A stretch of 32,672 nt of DNA from a virus, in IMG/VR virus record IMGVR_UViG_3300038463_000495, positions 1 through 32,672 of that record; one strand, given 5' to 3'. Numbering within the stretch: position 1 is the first letter of the stretch; the number at the start of each line of letters is the position of its first letter. Positions 7,248 through 15,193 of the stretch are shown here, in pieces. The notes under the pieces are model-generated. The model searched no databases, was not told where the DNA came from, and saw only the letters and a list, made by a program, of their open reading frames with translations. Position numbers and translations under genes: made by a program.

Positions 7248-7510
7248 TGTCTGGCGATACCCTAGATAATATCCTCCACAAGCTCCCCGACGCTAAAAAC
7301 CGGTCGAAACCCAAACAGCGGGTTATGACTGTGCGAATGCCAGAGGAGATTTACAACGCCCTGCAGAAAGAGGCGTACGACCGTAAGACCTCAGCAAACC
7401 GCATCGCGGTAGCAAAGCTTGCGCTAAAGGCGGAGTTACTAGATCACGTCGTTGAGACGATGGCGGCAATGGAGAGGGCAGCATGCCAGAATGGCTCCTC
7501 GCTGGAATAA
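7244..7510 (+). CDS. Ribbon-helix-helix-like DNA-binding protein
   Basis: 88 aa. Residues about 27-60 (VMTVRMPEEIYNALQKEA, then DRKTSANRIAVAKLAL) have the pattern of an Arc/CopG-type ribbon-helix-helix: a short beta strand ending in R-x-P, an amphipathic helix, a turn, and a second helix. Such proteins are usually dimeric repressors. The N-terminal 25 residues are polar and probably disordered. The ATG overlaps the tmk stop (ATGA), and the end overlaps the next gene by 28 bases, so all three are translated as a unit. It could regulate this operon or another phage promoter; the target is unknown. Confidence 0.7.
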   Translation: MMSGDTLDNILHKLPDAKNRSKPKQRVMTVRMPEEIYNALQKEAYDRKTSANRIAVAKLALKAELLDHVVETMAAMERAACQNGSSLE

Positions 7511-8088
7511 TAGCGTGTTCGATATGTTTGGCGCTTGGATTGATAGCGTACGTATGTCTACCGCTCCAATACAAAAACCTGCGCGATGTTGCAACTCGTA
7601 ATCGCAATTGGATGACAACAGCTGAGAACGAACGTGACGACCTACGTGTGCAGCTGACCAACATGACAGCCGATCGCGATACCCTGCGCGATCGGCTAAC
7701 CAACATGACAGCCGATCGCGATACCCTGCGCGATCGGCTAACCAACATAGCAGCCGAGTACTGGGTCAACCCGGGGCGCTCCTACGTCACGCCAACAATC
7801 ACTACAGTTGACCCCGCCCTGCTGGAACTGACGCACACCGCCGCTCCTCACACTCCGTGGGCTACCCTTAATGGGCAGCGGCTAAATATTACAAAGTTGG
7901 AGATGATTGACGAGGTCAGGATGCCTCGCCGCATAAGCCTCGAAGGCTTTCTACCGTCCGCCGATAACTTCTTGCCAATTTCTATTTTTGGCGACTCGCA
8001 GCCAGCCCCGCCGGTACGTACACCAGAAGGTCGGCTCCTCCGACGGGTACAAATACGCGATAGCGCAACCGCCGGGGATACTGTATAA
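7483..8088 (+). CDS. Membrane-anchored coiled-coil protein with internal repeat
   Basis: 201 aa. Residues 4-27 form one hydrophobic helix (LLAGIIACSICLALGLIAYV) with the short N-terminus probably cytoplasmic. Residues about 45-90 are a charged coiled coil containing a 14-residue repeat (LTNMTADRDTLRDR) present twice plus a partial third. The C-terminal 110 residues are an unrecognised mixed domain. The topology (N-terminal anchor, coiled coil, exported C-domain) and the position just before the holin-type gene resemble an inner-membrane spanin. However, the C-terminal domain is not typical and no outer-membrane partner is seen. The role is unproven. Confidence 0.7.
   Translation: MPEWLLAGIIACSICLALGLIAYVCLPLQYKNLRDVATRNRNWMTTAENERDDLRVQLTNMTADRDTLRDRLTNMTADRDTLRDRLTNIAAEYWVNPGRSYVTPTITTVDPALLELTHTAAPHTPWATLNGQRLNITKLEMIDEVRMPRRISLEGFLPSADNFLPISIFGDSQPAPPVRTPEGRLLRRVQIRDSATAGDTV
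7654..7757 (+). repeat. 42-bp in-frame tandem repeat (2.4 copies)
   Basis: Units 7654-7695 and 7696-7737 differ only at the third base of the first codon. A partial third unit runs from 7738 to about 7757. Being in frame, each unit adds 14 residues, two hepta-like turns, to the coiled coil. Near-perfect identity implies recent duplication and possible length variation between related phages. Confidence 0.92.
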
Positions 8089-8317
8089 CGAACGGACGTT
8101 TGATGTATCAGTCAGCCTGCTGACCGGTTAGGAGGGTGGTTGCGTTAGCAACAAATGCCCACTGGAATCTGCGCTATAGTTTAACTGAGGCGCGGTAAGG
8201 AGGACGAGAGACGCAGGTTTAGTCTTTCGTGTGTGGCGTTATTGTCACGCGTTTGGAGCTCTACGTAGGGGATGTAGAGGGATCATCAACCGTTTTTATT
8301 CAGCACCAGGAGCCACT
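8089..8317 (+). promoter_or_regulatory. Structured leader of the holin/PAS genes
   Basis: There is no convincing ORF in these 229 bases. Seen: hairpins GTCAG..CTGAC (8111-8124), GTTGC..GCAAC (8139-8152) and CTCTAC..GTAGAG (8259-8279). A -10-like TATAGT lies at 8175-8180 without a good -35. A strong but orphan ribosome-site sequence AAGGAGG is at about 8198-8204, with no start codon at normal distance. A possible regulatory leader for lysis genes; the mechanism is unknown. Confidence 0.4.
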
Positions 8318-8665
8318 ATGAACGGCGACAAGCTTGACCCGCTGACTCTTGCCATTACCGCAGCAGTGATCGGCGCTTTAGCGGGCGTTGCCGCCCTCCT
8401 GCGCTCGACGAGTATTTTAACGTGGCGAATGGTGCTAAGTGCAGGACTTAATTCTGCAGCTCTAGGTGCGGGCATGGCAATGCTGCTCTTCACCTACTTC
8501 AAGGACAATACCTGGTTTTTACTAGGTCTCTGTTTACTATCCGGACTTGGCGGCATGACCTTGCTAGGATTCGTCTTGCACCTCCTCAAAAAGGGCGGAG
8601 TGTACGTCGATATCCATCTGCCGCACGAGAAAGAGGACCATACACATGAACATAAGTCATCGTAG
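8318..8665 (+). CDS. Holin-like membrane protein
   Basis: 115 aa from ATG 8318, which has AGGAG at 8308-8312. An in-frame GTG at 8231 would add 29 Arg-rich residues but has no ribosome site nearby. Three membrane helices are visible (roughly residues 10-28, 37-60 and 66-90), followed by a charged His/Glu/Lys-rich cytoplasmic tail (HEKEDHTHEHK). Size and topology fit phage holins of the three-helix type, which open the inner membrane at the time of lysis. No endolysin is next to it; the next gene overlaps it by 20 bases and encodes a membrane-anchored PAS domain. The two possible starts recall dual-start holins, but only the shorter form is well supported. Confidence 0.7.
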   Translation: MNGDKLDPLTLAITAAVIGALAGVAALLRSTSILTWRMVLSAGLNSAALGAGMAMLLFTYFKDNTWFLLGLCLLSGLGGMTLLGFVLHLLKKGGVYVDIHLPHEKEDHTHEHKSS

Positions 8666-9233
8666 GACTATAGCTAGTGGTTTGATGGCGCTCGCGGTAG
8701 GCATCGTTATTTACGCAGGGCAAGCCGCGTGGCACTTGAAGCAAGTAGCCGACGTACAGCGCCATAGACTATTCGTAGTTAACGAGCTCCTCGCAAGTGA
8801 CGAGACAGCCATCGTTATCCTGACTCCAGATGATCGGATCTGCGAGTGGAGTCCTGGTGCTGAGAAGCTTTTCGGGTGGACCACAAAAGAAGTCATTGGG
8901 TCACCTCCAAATTTCCTGATGTCCGCGGGAAGTTGGGCGGCGCACCAGCGGGCGTTCGCCGAGAGCGCGAAGTTGTCTGCAGACCACAGCGTAATCGCTG
9001 CACACGACTGCTGGGCTTTCACTAAAGATAAAGGTCCGCTTGCTGTGCACTTCGTAGTTGCCCCGTTCAAAGATCACGTGGGTTACTATCACATGGCTAT
9101 TATGTCGAAGGAGACTGACTTCAAGAAAATAGTGATAGCCACTAAACCAGACCCTGGGGAAGTGCCGCCTGTGCCAGCTCCCGCACCGCTGCCACCAGAG
9201 CCAGGTATCTACCACGCATTCCAGAACGATTAA
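8646..9233 (+). CDS. Membrane-anchored PAS-domain protein
   Basis: 195 aa. One N-terminal hydrophobic helix (about residues 9-29) is followed by a PAS domain (about 42-155). Its signatures are ETAIVILTPDDRICEWSPGA, EKLFGWTTKEVIGSPPNFL and the terminal beta strands GPLAVHFVVAPF and YYHMAIMS. The C-terminus is a Pro-rich tail. PAS domains bind small ligands, haem or flavin, or mediate dimerisation, usually to sense redox, light or metabolites. No kinase or output domain is present. The start lies inside the holin-like gene, so the two are co-translated. A sensor next to a holin suggests it could tune lysis, but this is inference; it could instead be a simple scaffold. Confidence 0.8.
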   Translation: MNISHRRTIASGLMALAVGIVIYAGQAAWHLKQVADVQRHRLFVVNELLASDETAIVILTPDDRICEWSPGAEKLFGWTTKEVIGSPPNFLMSAGSWAAHQRAFAESAKLSADHSVIAAHDCWAFTKDKGPLAVHFVVAPFKDHVGYYHMAIMSKETDFKKIVIATKPDPGEVPPVPAPAPLPPEPGIYHAFQND

Positions 9234-9238
9234 TAAAG

Positions 9239-12200
9239 ATGGGTAAGCCAATAGCCGTAGAAAATAGCTTTACCGGCGAGCTTTACCTTTCGCAGTCGGG
9301 CTGGTTGTTATTAAGCGTGCCGAACGCGCTCGGGCAGGGCTACTTCAAAGCGCTGCACGAGCCCGGTGTCGAACTCCCTACCGGTGAGGAGGGTCGCTAC
9401 AATGCGCATATTTCTGTCGCTACAAGCGAAGAGGTCTCCAAGATCGGCGCATCGAATATTACTGAGCGCGGTAAGCACTTTGCCTATACGCTTAAAGGTG
9501 TTCGTAAGGTCGAGCCGGAAGGGTGGAACGACGTTAAAACGTGCTGGTTTGTCGAAGTCGATAGTCCTGCGCTTGAGAAACTACGACGCTCGTATGGTTT
9601 ATCAGCTTTGCCAAAAGATGGCAAACACAAATTCCATATCACTTTCGCCATTCTACGTCGTAGAGTTCTGGGGGCTAATGACGTCTCCAAATCCCCCGGC
9701 TTGGTTGCACCACCTAGCAGCGATACCCCGACATTCAAGCTCCACGACAAGCCTGGGGTACACCTCATTAAAGCTAGCAGCGCGTGCCCTGCGTGCAACG
9801 GACCCGTAATAGATATACGCGGCAAGCTGGTTTGCACTAAGTGCCACAGGATCTGCGAAGGGTGTTGTGAAGGCAGCCTCGCACTTTCGGTATCCAAAGC
9901 GGTGCGCAAAGGTTTAGAGAAGCAGAGCTTCGTCAAGCACGCGAGCTTCGGTGATGCCTTCCACTCTCTTCTAGAGCCCCTGGTACGCCACTGGTTACAG
10001 AGCCATGGTATGCAACTGGGACAGTTTCACCCAGACCGCAATTGGGCGGACCTCATGGAGAACCAGAGGTTTACCGACTTCCAGAACGAGGCGATGCGCG
10101 ACGCGGCAGCCCTGGACTCTTCTCCCCTGAAAATCCTGCACGGCTTTAATGCGCTCCTCGGCGGCTCCTGGGACCCCTCTATGGCTGCCCAGGATTCTAC
10201 CCTGCAAAAAGGGTACGCCGCGATCGCTCCGTACCTGATGCGGTGGTCCCCTAAGTTTTGGGACGAACTCCACGGCGGCACTGGTTCGGTAGCCTCCCTC
10301 GCGAACGCTATCGCGGAGACCCACCGGTATCGGTATGACATGACGCCGCAAGAGGCGGTGCAACGCGCTAACGGGGTGTTCAACGAGTTCTACTCCGACC
10401 CGATGATGCACAGGGGCTTTTCTGCGCGGGAACTTGGCGACATCTACCGAGAAGCGGGCAAGCGCGGATATATCGGACGTGATACAGACCCCACTAAGAT
10501 CTCAGAGAACCTCGCGCCCCTCGTTGGCGTAGCCTCAGCTATTCGTGACACCTCTGCGAGTACAGGGCAGCCCTTGACGAGCATCCCTGAGATCATGGAT
10601 CACTACGACAAGGTCCAAGCACAGTACCCTGGGCAACGTCCTGGCGCATTGGAAGGGTATATCCGCACAAACATGGAGATAGGGCGCCAGGGCGGTATGA
10701 TGTCCGCGGCGCTACTTCGCTCCGGGCAATCCCTGGGAGGCGAAGGCGACCCCAGTCTAGCCACCCTTAACGCACAGAACGAACAGCTCACCCAGAACGC
10801 GCGTAATAGCTCTGTAGGTCGAATGGTGGGCGCTACCGCGAGAATGCGCGCAGAGGGTCTGATACAACCAGGCTCAGAGACCGATAAGTTTCTAGAGCGG
10901 GCGCGGGCTGGACAGCTAGACGCAGCTTCCGCTAACCCTAGCGACTGGGCGGCAATGGTAGCACGCGACTCCGATACTTCGCCTGGCGCTGCGTGGGCGT
11001 GGTTACAGAATAACCAGAACCAGCGGTACTTAACGCCAGACCTTGCAATAGGTGTGCGACAGTCACAAGGCAATATCGACTTAAAGCCGATGCTGGACGG
11101 CGTCACTGAAGGTTACGACGATACGAACGACCCACACGGTATCATTCGGCAGTCCGCGCGTAACCAAATACTACAGAGTCGTGGATACATAGACGAGAGA
11201 AATTTTCAGCTCCTACAGGGACAAGACCTTACCGGAGTACAGCACGACGCTACCCAGAGGGGGCAGGTGGCGCAGAAAACCTCGCCGTACGGGTGGCACT
11301 CACCGACCGCGAGAGTAGTGGATGCGCTCAAGGAGCCGAACCCAACCCTAGGCGGTATCGGCAAACAGTTCTTGAATATTCAACCGCCACCGCCGGTACC
11401 GACAACACCGCCGCCACCTACGCCTTATACTCCGCCGCAGCCGCCAGTAGCACCAAAGATGGCGATGGACAAGCAAGCAGTAGGTCCCGGCTTCCGCGGC
11501 ATCCCCGATCGCAACGACATGGGCGACCTCTCTAAGCTGAACGCGGGTGAGATTATTGATCTGATCATTCAGCGACATAACGCTGTGCGCGCCGGCGAAC
11601 ACAAAGACTTAAGAATTGGCGACCAGCAGCGCGGACTATACTCTTGGGCGATGCGCAAGGATATGCCGGTGCCAGGGCAGAAAGTACTCGCCAACCAACA
11701 ACCCCTGCACACCCACGGATACGGTAGCTTCCAGGGCACCCTGGGACCTGGATACGGGCAGGGCACGGTACGAAGAGAGCGGAAGGGGCGCATCCTCATC
11801 ACGAATGCCAACCCGCAGAAAATCGAATTCACGACCGCGGATACCGGGACCCCAGAAAGGTTCGTCCTGTTTAAGCCAGAGGGCAAATTCGGACCGAAAC
11901 AGTGGCTCCTAATGAACAACACGCCAACAGAGGCGCCCTCCGCAGAGAAGCCACATATGCAAAGCATACCCGCCGAAGAAGTAGAGCCGTTTATCGAGCA
12001 AATGCAAACTGGCAGCACACACCAAGCTAAACTAGATGGCGCGCGTAGCTTGGTGAAGCTAATGAAGGGCGGCGTGGAAGTGCTCAGTTACCGTACGTCG
12101 AAACGCACCGGCGGTCCAATTACGCACACAGAGCGCGTATTCGGCGGTAGACCTAAAGTAGACTACCCGAAGAATCTAGAGGGCAGCACCCTAGTTGGTG

Positions 12201-12844
12201 AGCTAACCACACGCGATCCTTCAGGTAAAGTGATGCCTCCGCAGACTACCGGCGGCATATTAAACAGTACAATAGAAAACTCCCTAAAGTCCCAGAAGGC
12301 TAAAGGGTTACGATTACAAGACACGCTATTCGACGCGCAGAGCTTAGGCAAGACGCCTATCGATTACGCTACCATCCCGTACGCAGACAGGCGTAAAATC
12401 ATTGAGCAGGTGCTGCCGTACTTGCCGAAAAATCAGTTTGATATATCCGAGCAAGTCGAAGGACCGGAGGCGGGCAAGGCACTTTGGCGGCAGATTTCTT
12501 CAGGGCAAAATCCAATTTCTACTGAGGGCATGGTCTCGTATCCGCCAGTAGGGCCACCAGTTAAAGCGAAAGTATTACCGGAGAGCGATGTACACCTTAC
12601 GGGTACATTCCCTGGAAAGGGCAAGTACACTGGTAGGGGTGTTGGCGGATTTAACTACGCGCTCCAGCCAGGCGGACCCACGATCGGCGAGGTAGGCACC
12701 GGTCTTGACGATGATTTGCGAATGCAAGCATTTCAACGCCCAGCCGATTTTATTGGTAGGGTAGCGCGTATACGCTCACAGGGACAGTTTGCAAGCGGAG
12801 CGCACCGTGCCCCGGCACTCTTAGCTATTCACGAAGACTACTAA
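9239..12844 (+). CDS. Multidomain fusion: 2H phosphoesterase, zinc ribbon, virion-like middle, LigD-type phosphoesterase, ATP-dependent ligase
   Basis: 1201 aa. Residues 1-145 look like a 2H phosphoesterase, with paired motifs H57-I-S59 and H133-I-T135. Residues 183-210 are a zinc ribbon (C183-x2-C186, C199-x2-C202, plus C206, C209, C210). Residues about 220-740 resemble an internal virion protein, ending in a Pro-rich linker. Residues about 765-890 match the LigD 3'-phosphoesterase domain (H780, H788-x-D790-L-R792, then GYGQGTV). Residues about 925-1201 are an ATP-dependent ligase: motif I K931-L-D-G-A-R936, motif III VGELTTRD, motif IV E1096-G-M-V, motif V K1109-A-K1111, then an OB-like end. 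Together these would clean and seal nucleic-acid ends. No ribosome site precedes the ATG, which lies 5 bases after the PAS gene, so coupled translation is likely. The 2H call is weaker than the ligase call. Confidence 0.85.
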   Translation: MGKPIAVENSFTGELYLSQSGWLLLSVPNALGQGYFKALHEPGVELPTGEEGRYNAHISVATSEEVSKIGASNITERGKHFAYTLKGVRKVEPEGWNDVKTCWFVEVDSPALEKLRRSYGLSALPKDGKHKFHITFAILRRRVLGANDVSKSPGLVAPPSSDTPTFKLHDKPGVHLIKASSACPACNGPVIDIRGKLVCTKCHRICEGCCEGSLALSVSKAVRKGLEKQSFVKHASFGDAFHSLLEPLVRHWLQSHGMQLGQFHPDRNWADLMENQRFTDFQNEAMRDAAALDSSPLKILHGFNALLGGSWDPSMAAQDSTLQKGYAAIAPYLMRWSPKFWDELHGGTGSVASLANAIAETHRYRYDMTPQEAVQRANGVFNEFYSDPMMHRGFSARELGDIYREAGKRGYIGRDTDPTKISENLAPLVGVASAIRDTSASTGQPLTSIPEIMDHYDKVQAQYPGQRPGALEGYIRTNMEIGRQGGMMSAALLRSGQSLGGEGDPSLATLNAQNEQLTQNARNSSVGRMVGATARMRAEGLIQPGSETDKFLERARAGQLDAASANPSDWAAMVARDSDTSPGAAWAWLQNNQNQRYLTPDLAIGVRQSQGNIDLKPMLDGVTEGYDDTNDPHGIIRQSARNQILQSRGYIDERNFQLLQGQDLTGVQHDATQRGQVAQKTSPYGWHSPTARVVDALKEPNPTLGGIGKQFLNIQPPPPVPTTPPPPTPYTPPQPPVAPKMAMDKQAVGPGFRGIPDRNDMGDLSKLNAGEIIDLIIQRHNAVRAGEHKDLRIGDQQRGLYSWAMRKDMPVPGQKVLANQQPLHTHGYGSFQGTLGPGYGQGTVRRERKGRILITNANPQKIEFTTADTGTPERFVLFKPEGKFGPKQWLLMNNTPTEAPSAEKPHMQSIPAEEVEPFIEQMQTGSTHQAKLDGARSLVKLMKGGVEVLSYRTSKRTGGPITHTERVFGGRPKVDYPKNLEGSTLVGELTTRDPSGKVMPPQTTGGILNSTIENSLKSQKAKGLRLQDTLFDAQSLGKTPIDYATIPYADRRKIIEQVLPYLPKNQFDISEQVEGPEAGKALWRQISSGQNPISTEGMVSYPPVGPPVKAKVLPESDVHLTGTFPGKGKYTGRGVGGFNYALQPGGPTIGEVGTGLDDDLRMQAFQRPADFIGRVARIRSQGQFASGAHRAPALLAIHEDY

Positions 12845-12908
12845 AGGTTCCCGTAATTGAGCCGAATGAAAGATTCGACTACGGAACTATTAACACTTTG
12901 TAAACGAT

Positions 12909-13895
12909 ATGAAAATGTACGACTCCTGGCTAGAAGTACCTTACCGTGTGGGCGAATTGTACGTAAAGTACGCGTCGGACGCTGCTACCCTAGTGCAGCA
13001 GCCTACCACTACGCCCGTAGGGTGGGTGCTCAACACCGACGAGGTTGGACCGGTCTTCATTTCGAAGTACGCCTTCAATATCATGCCCGCCTTGGAGCAA
13101 GTACCGAAGTATATCGGTGCGGGTATGGACAGCGTACAGAAAGCGGTAGGCGGTCCAAACCCGCTTACAGCCACGTTACTCGGCGGCGCGTTAGGTGCTG
13201 GGTTAGGTTACGGCGGCGGGTGGTTGGCGCATAAGCTTGCCCCTGATTACGTAGGCGAAGATGCCCCTGGTAAATGGGCGCTAGCTGGTGGCGGACTCGG
13301 CGGGTTGGGTCCTGCGCTACTCCACGGAGTACCGAATGTAGCTGAGCTAGGGTGGCGGGGCTTGTTCCAGCCCTCGCGGTACCAAGGGAGGCAAGGTGGC
13401 GCAGAAACCCTACGCACCCTAATGTCAGAAGACCCCACCGACGATGCGCAAGCAGAACTACACCGTGCAGAGGCTCACGACGCGCGCAACCCTATCGCAG
13501 ACACCTTAAAGGCTGCGTGCGATATCTTCGGTATCGTCCCGGTGGACGACGAGTTCACCGAGAAAGCCGCAGACATTGCGGGGGCTGCGCTGCGACCAGT
13601 ACCTACCGATCAGTGGGGTCGCGCGATTATGTACGATCCGTTCCTGGACGATCAAAGTAAAGCTACCGCCTCCGGGCTACCAATGGCTGCGGCCGCCGCC
13701 AAGGGCAGTAACTGGGTAACCCCGATGGATATTGCGAGAGTTGCGTCTAATACCGCGCTGGGACGCGCTACCGGGTGGGGTATCGGACAACTGGCGAGCG
13801 CCTTCTTTGGCTTCACTCCGCAGGTGCGCGAGGGCTTGCAGCAAGCAGGCACTTTAGCAGGCGCTGTTCGCGGAGTATTGGGTATGTTACAGTAA
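12909..13895 (+). CDS. Virion-like protein with glycine-zipper segments
   Basis: 328 aa, family not recognised. An N-terminal region of about 90 residues is followed by Gly-rich hydrophobic segments (LLGGALGAGLGYGGGW and ALAGGGLGGLGPALL), a charged helical middle and a C-terminal hydrophobic part (TGWGIGQLASAFFG, LAGAVRGVLGML). Such glycine zippers occur in phage proteins that insert into membranes during DNA ejection, and the same style is seen in several neighbours. The first ATG after an upstream in-frame stop is 12909; an ATG two codons later is equally possible. No clear ribosome site. The role as an internal or ejection protein is inferred. Confidence 0.75.
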   Translation: MKMYDSWLEVPYRVGELYVKYASDAATLVQQPTTTPVGWVLNTDEVGPVFISKYAFNIMPALEQVPKYIGAGMDSVQKAVGGPNPLTATLLGGALGAGLGYGGGWLAHKLAPDYVGEDAPGKWALAGGGLGGLGPALLHGVPNVAELGWRGLFQPSRYQGRQGGAETLRTLMSEDPTDDAQAELHRAEAHDARNPIADTLKAACDIFGIVPVDDEFTEKAADIAGAALRPVPTDQWGRAIMYDPFLDDQSKATASGLPMAAAAAKGSNWVTPMDIARVASNTALGRATGWGIGQLASAFFGFTPQVREGLQQAGTLAGAVRGVLGMLQ

Positions 13896-13899
13896 TGAC

Positions 13900-14367
13900 A
13901 TGATAGAGAATCGGCAGTTACGAAAAATCAGAATTCAAGGCGCCGAGCCAGAGGCGCTCACTGCAGAGCAGTATAAAGCATTAGCAGACGCGCTCATGGA
14001 GCAGCAGCGCGAGCTGGAGACGCAACGGCGCGCGCTACTTGCAAAGATGTCGGAAGCGGGGATCGCGCCACACTCTGCAGAGTTGACCACGCTGGGTGAA
14101 CTATTCCACCGCGTAATGCACACGCCGCCTACCGAATGCATAGGCGCAACCTGCCAGGACACCGGGCAAATAACTACTATGCCGTACTCGCGCAGCGACG
14201 GTCCAGACATAATTATTCAAAACGTGCACAACCTTTCTACGTACGTGCCACTGGGGCGTACCGCCTCCGCAGCAATGCGCATTTGCGCAGCCGTCGGGCA
14301 ATATCCTAAATTAGTTGCTGGCGAGCACGTCGCACCCGCGTCTGCGGCTTTCGTGCGGCTTGCGTAA
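13900..14367 (+). CDS. Hypothetical protein with N-terminal coiled coil
   Basis: 155 aa, not recognised. Residues about 20-50 (ALADALMEQQRELETQRRAL) form a helical coiled coil. The C-terminal two-thirds are mixed, with two Cys residues (IGATCQD and AMRICAA) but no metal motif. It starts 4 bases after the stop of the preceding virion-like gene and probably belongs to the same transcript. Confidence 0.7.
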   Translation: MIENRQLRKIRIQGAEPEALTAEQYKALADALMEQQRELETQRRALLAKMSEAGIAPHSAELTTLGELFHRVMHTPPTECIGATCQDTGQITTMPYSRSDGPDIIIQNVHNLSTYVPLGRTASAAMRICAAVGQYPKLVAGEHVAPASAAFVRLA

Positions 14368-14431
14368 GCCCACGCCGAAGCTTAAGCTAAATGTGTTCTA
14401 AACCTAATTTTCTCAAAGGAGCAATACGCTC

Positions 14432-14992
14432 ATGGCTGACGCCACCTTAGACGCCGCATTTGGCGGCAACTTACTAGCTATCCTCGCGAAGTTGGTAACG
14501 CTTATTAAGTCTGGAGCTATCACAGCTCTGACGAACGAATCCACAATCGTAGCCATGCTCGAAGCAGCGGGCATCACGATTACGCCCACGGAAGAGGCAG
14601 AGATTGCCCTCCTGGCGAAGACCCTCCTGGCGTACCTTGTACCGACGCCGGTTGTCAAGACAGCCGCGCCGTTGTCTCGTGTGGACGTGCTCACACGTGC
14701 ACTCCTGCTGCACGTTGATGCTTTCGGCGGCGCTAAGGACACTGCGCTGCTTACGAACCTGCGGGCAATCCGCACGTTCCACGGTATTCACCAGCTGATC
14801 GCTGACGCTGGCGGAACGACCGCTATCGCCTCTGTGACAAGTTCGGCTACACCAATCGAACTTTCCGAGGCGGAAACTGCAGCGAAGGTTGTTGCGGGCA
14901 CAACCACTGTACTGCCCACTACGATCAACTGGGCAAACATCCTGACGATTGTCACCCAGATCATGGCTGCTTTGGCAGCACTGAAGATCTAA
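14432..14992 (+). CDS. Ala/Thr/Leu-rich helical hypothetical protein
   Basis: 186 aa, not recognised. Ribosome site AAAGGAG, 11 bases before the ATG, supports the start. The composition is rich in Ala, Leu, Thr and Ile with long amphipathic helices and no Cys. The C-terminus (NILTIVTQIMAALAALKI) is a hydrophobic helix that could pack in a virion or touch a membrane. The following small gene starts within its stop codon (TAATG). Perhaps a decoration or internal head protein; this is only a guess from composition and neighbours. Confidence 0.75.
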   Translation: MADATLDAAFGGNLLAILAKLVTLIKSGAITALTNESTIVAMLEAAGITITPTEEAEIALLAKTLLAYLVPTPVVKTAAPLSRVDVLTRALLLHVDAFGGAKDTALLTNLRAIRTFHGIHQLIADAGGTTAIASVTSSATPIELSEAETAAKVVAGTTTVLPTTINWANILTIVTQIMAALAALKI

Positions 14993-15138
14993 TGCAATAC
15001 GCGCTCGTGATAACACGTCCAGATGGCACCATTGCGTGCGATGCGATTTATTCGTGGAGCGAACTTGAGCGTTTCGCAATTAGCGAGGCCCAGGCGTATC
15101 TAGAAGCTGGCTGTGTTATTACGCTCAAGCAAGCCTAA
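14992..15138 (+). CDS. Small ORF of 48 aa translationally coupled to the upstream gene
   Basis: The ATG overlaps the stop of the preceding gene as TAATG, and the frame runs to TAA at 15136-15138. The product begins MQYALVITRPDGTIACD and continues with an acidic helix (SWSELERFAISEAQAYLEAG) and VITLKQA, a plausible small folded beta-alpha-beta protein. A terminator hairpin follows immediately. Support is the overlap, codon use and position between a gene and its terminator; the family is unknown. Confidence 0.65.
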   Translation: MQYALVITRPDGTIACDAIYSWSELERFAISEAQAYLEAGCVITLKQA

Positions 15139-15140
15139 TT

Positions 15141-15171
15141 CTGTAGCCCTAGCACTTTGCTAGGGCTACAG
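15141..15171 (+). terminator. 13-bp hairpin terminator
   Basis: CTGTAGCCCTAGC (15141-15153) pairs perfectly with GCTAGGGCTACAG (15159-15171) around an ACTTT loop. The T-run after it is weak (CCCTTTCAC), so termination may be partial, or the stem may instead protect the transcript end. Confidence 0.75.
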
Positions 15172-15193
15172 CCCTTTCACACAAGAGAAGTTT

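Noticed and set aside
8103-8123. Possible 6-codon leader peptide starting at ATG 8103
   Set aside because: No ribosome site at proper distance and no repeated regulatory codon pattern; too short to support.
12857-13234. 125-aa ORF in another frame overlapping the 328-aa virion-like gene
   Set aside because: Arg/Tyr-rich composition typical of a shadow frame, poor start codon, and it overlaps a better-supported gene over most of its length.
14474-15079. 201-aa minus-strand ORF opposite the Ala/Thr-rich gene
   Set aside because: Antisense shadow: Arg/Cys-rich, no ribosome site, opposite a gene with a good ribosome site and coupled downstream ORF.
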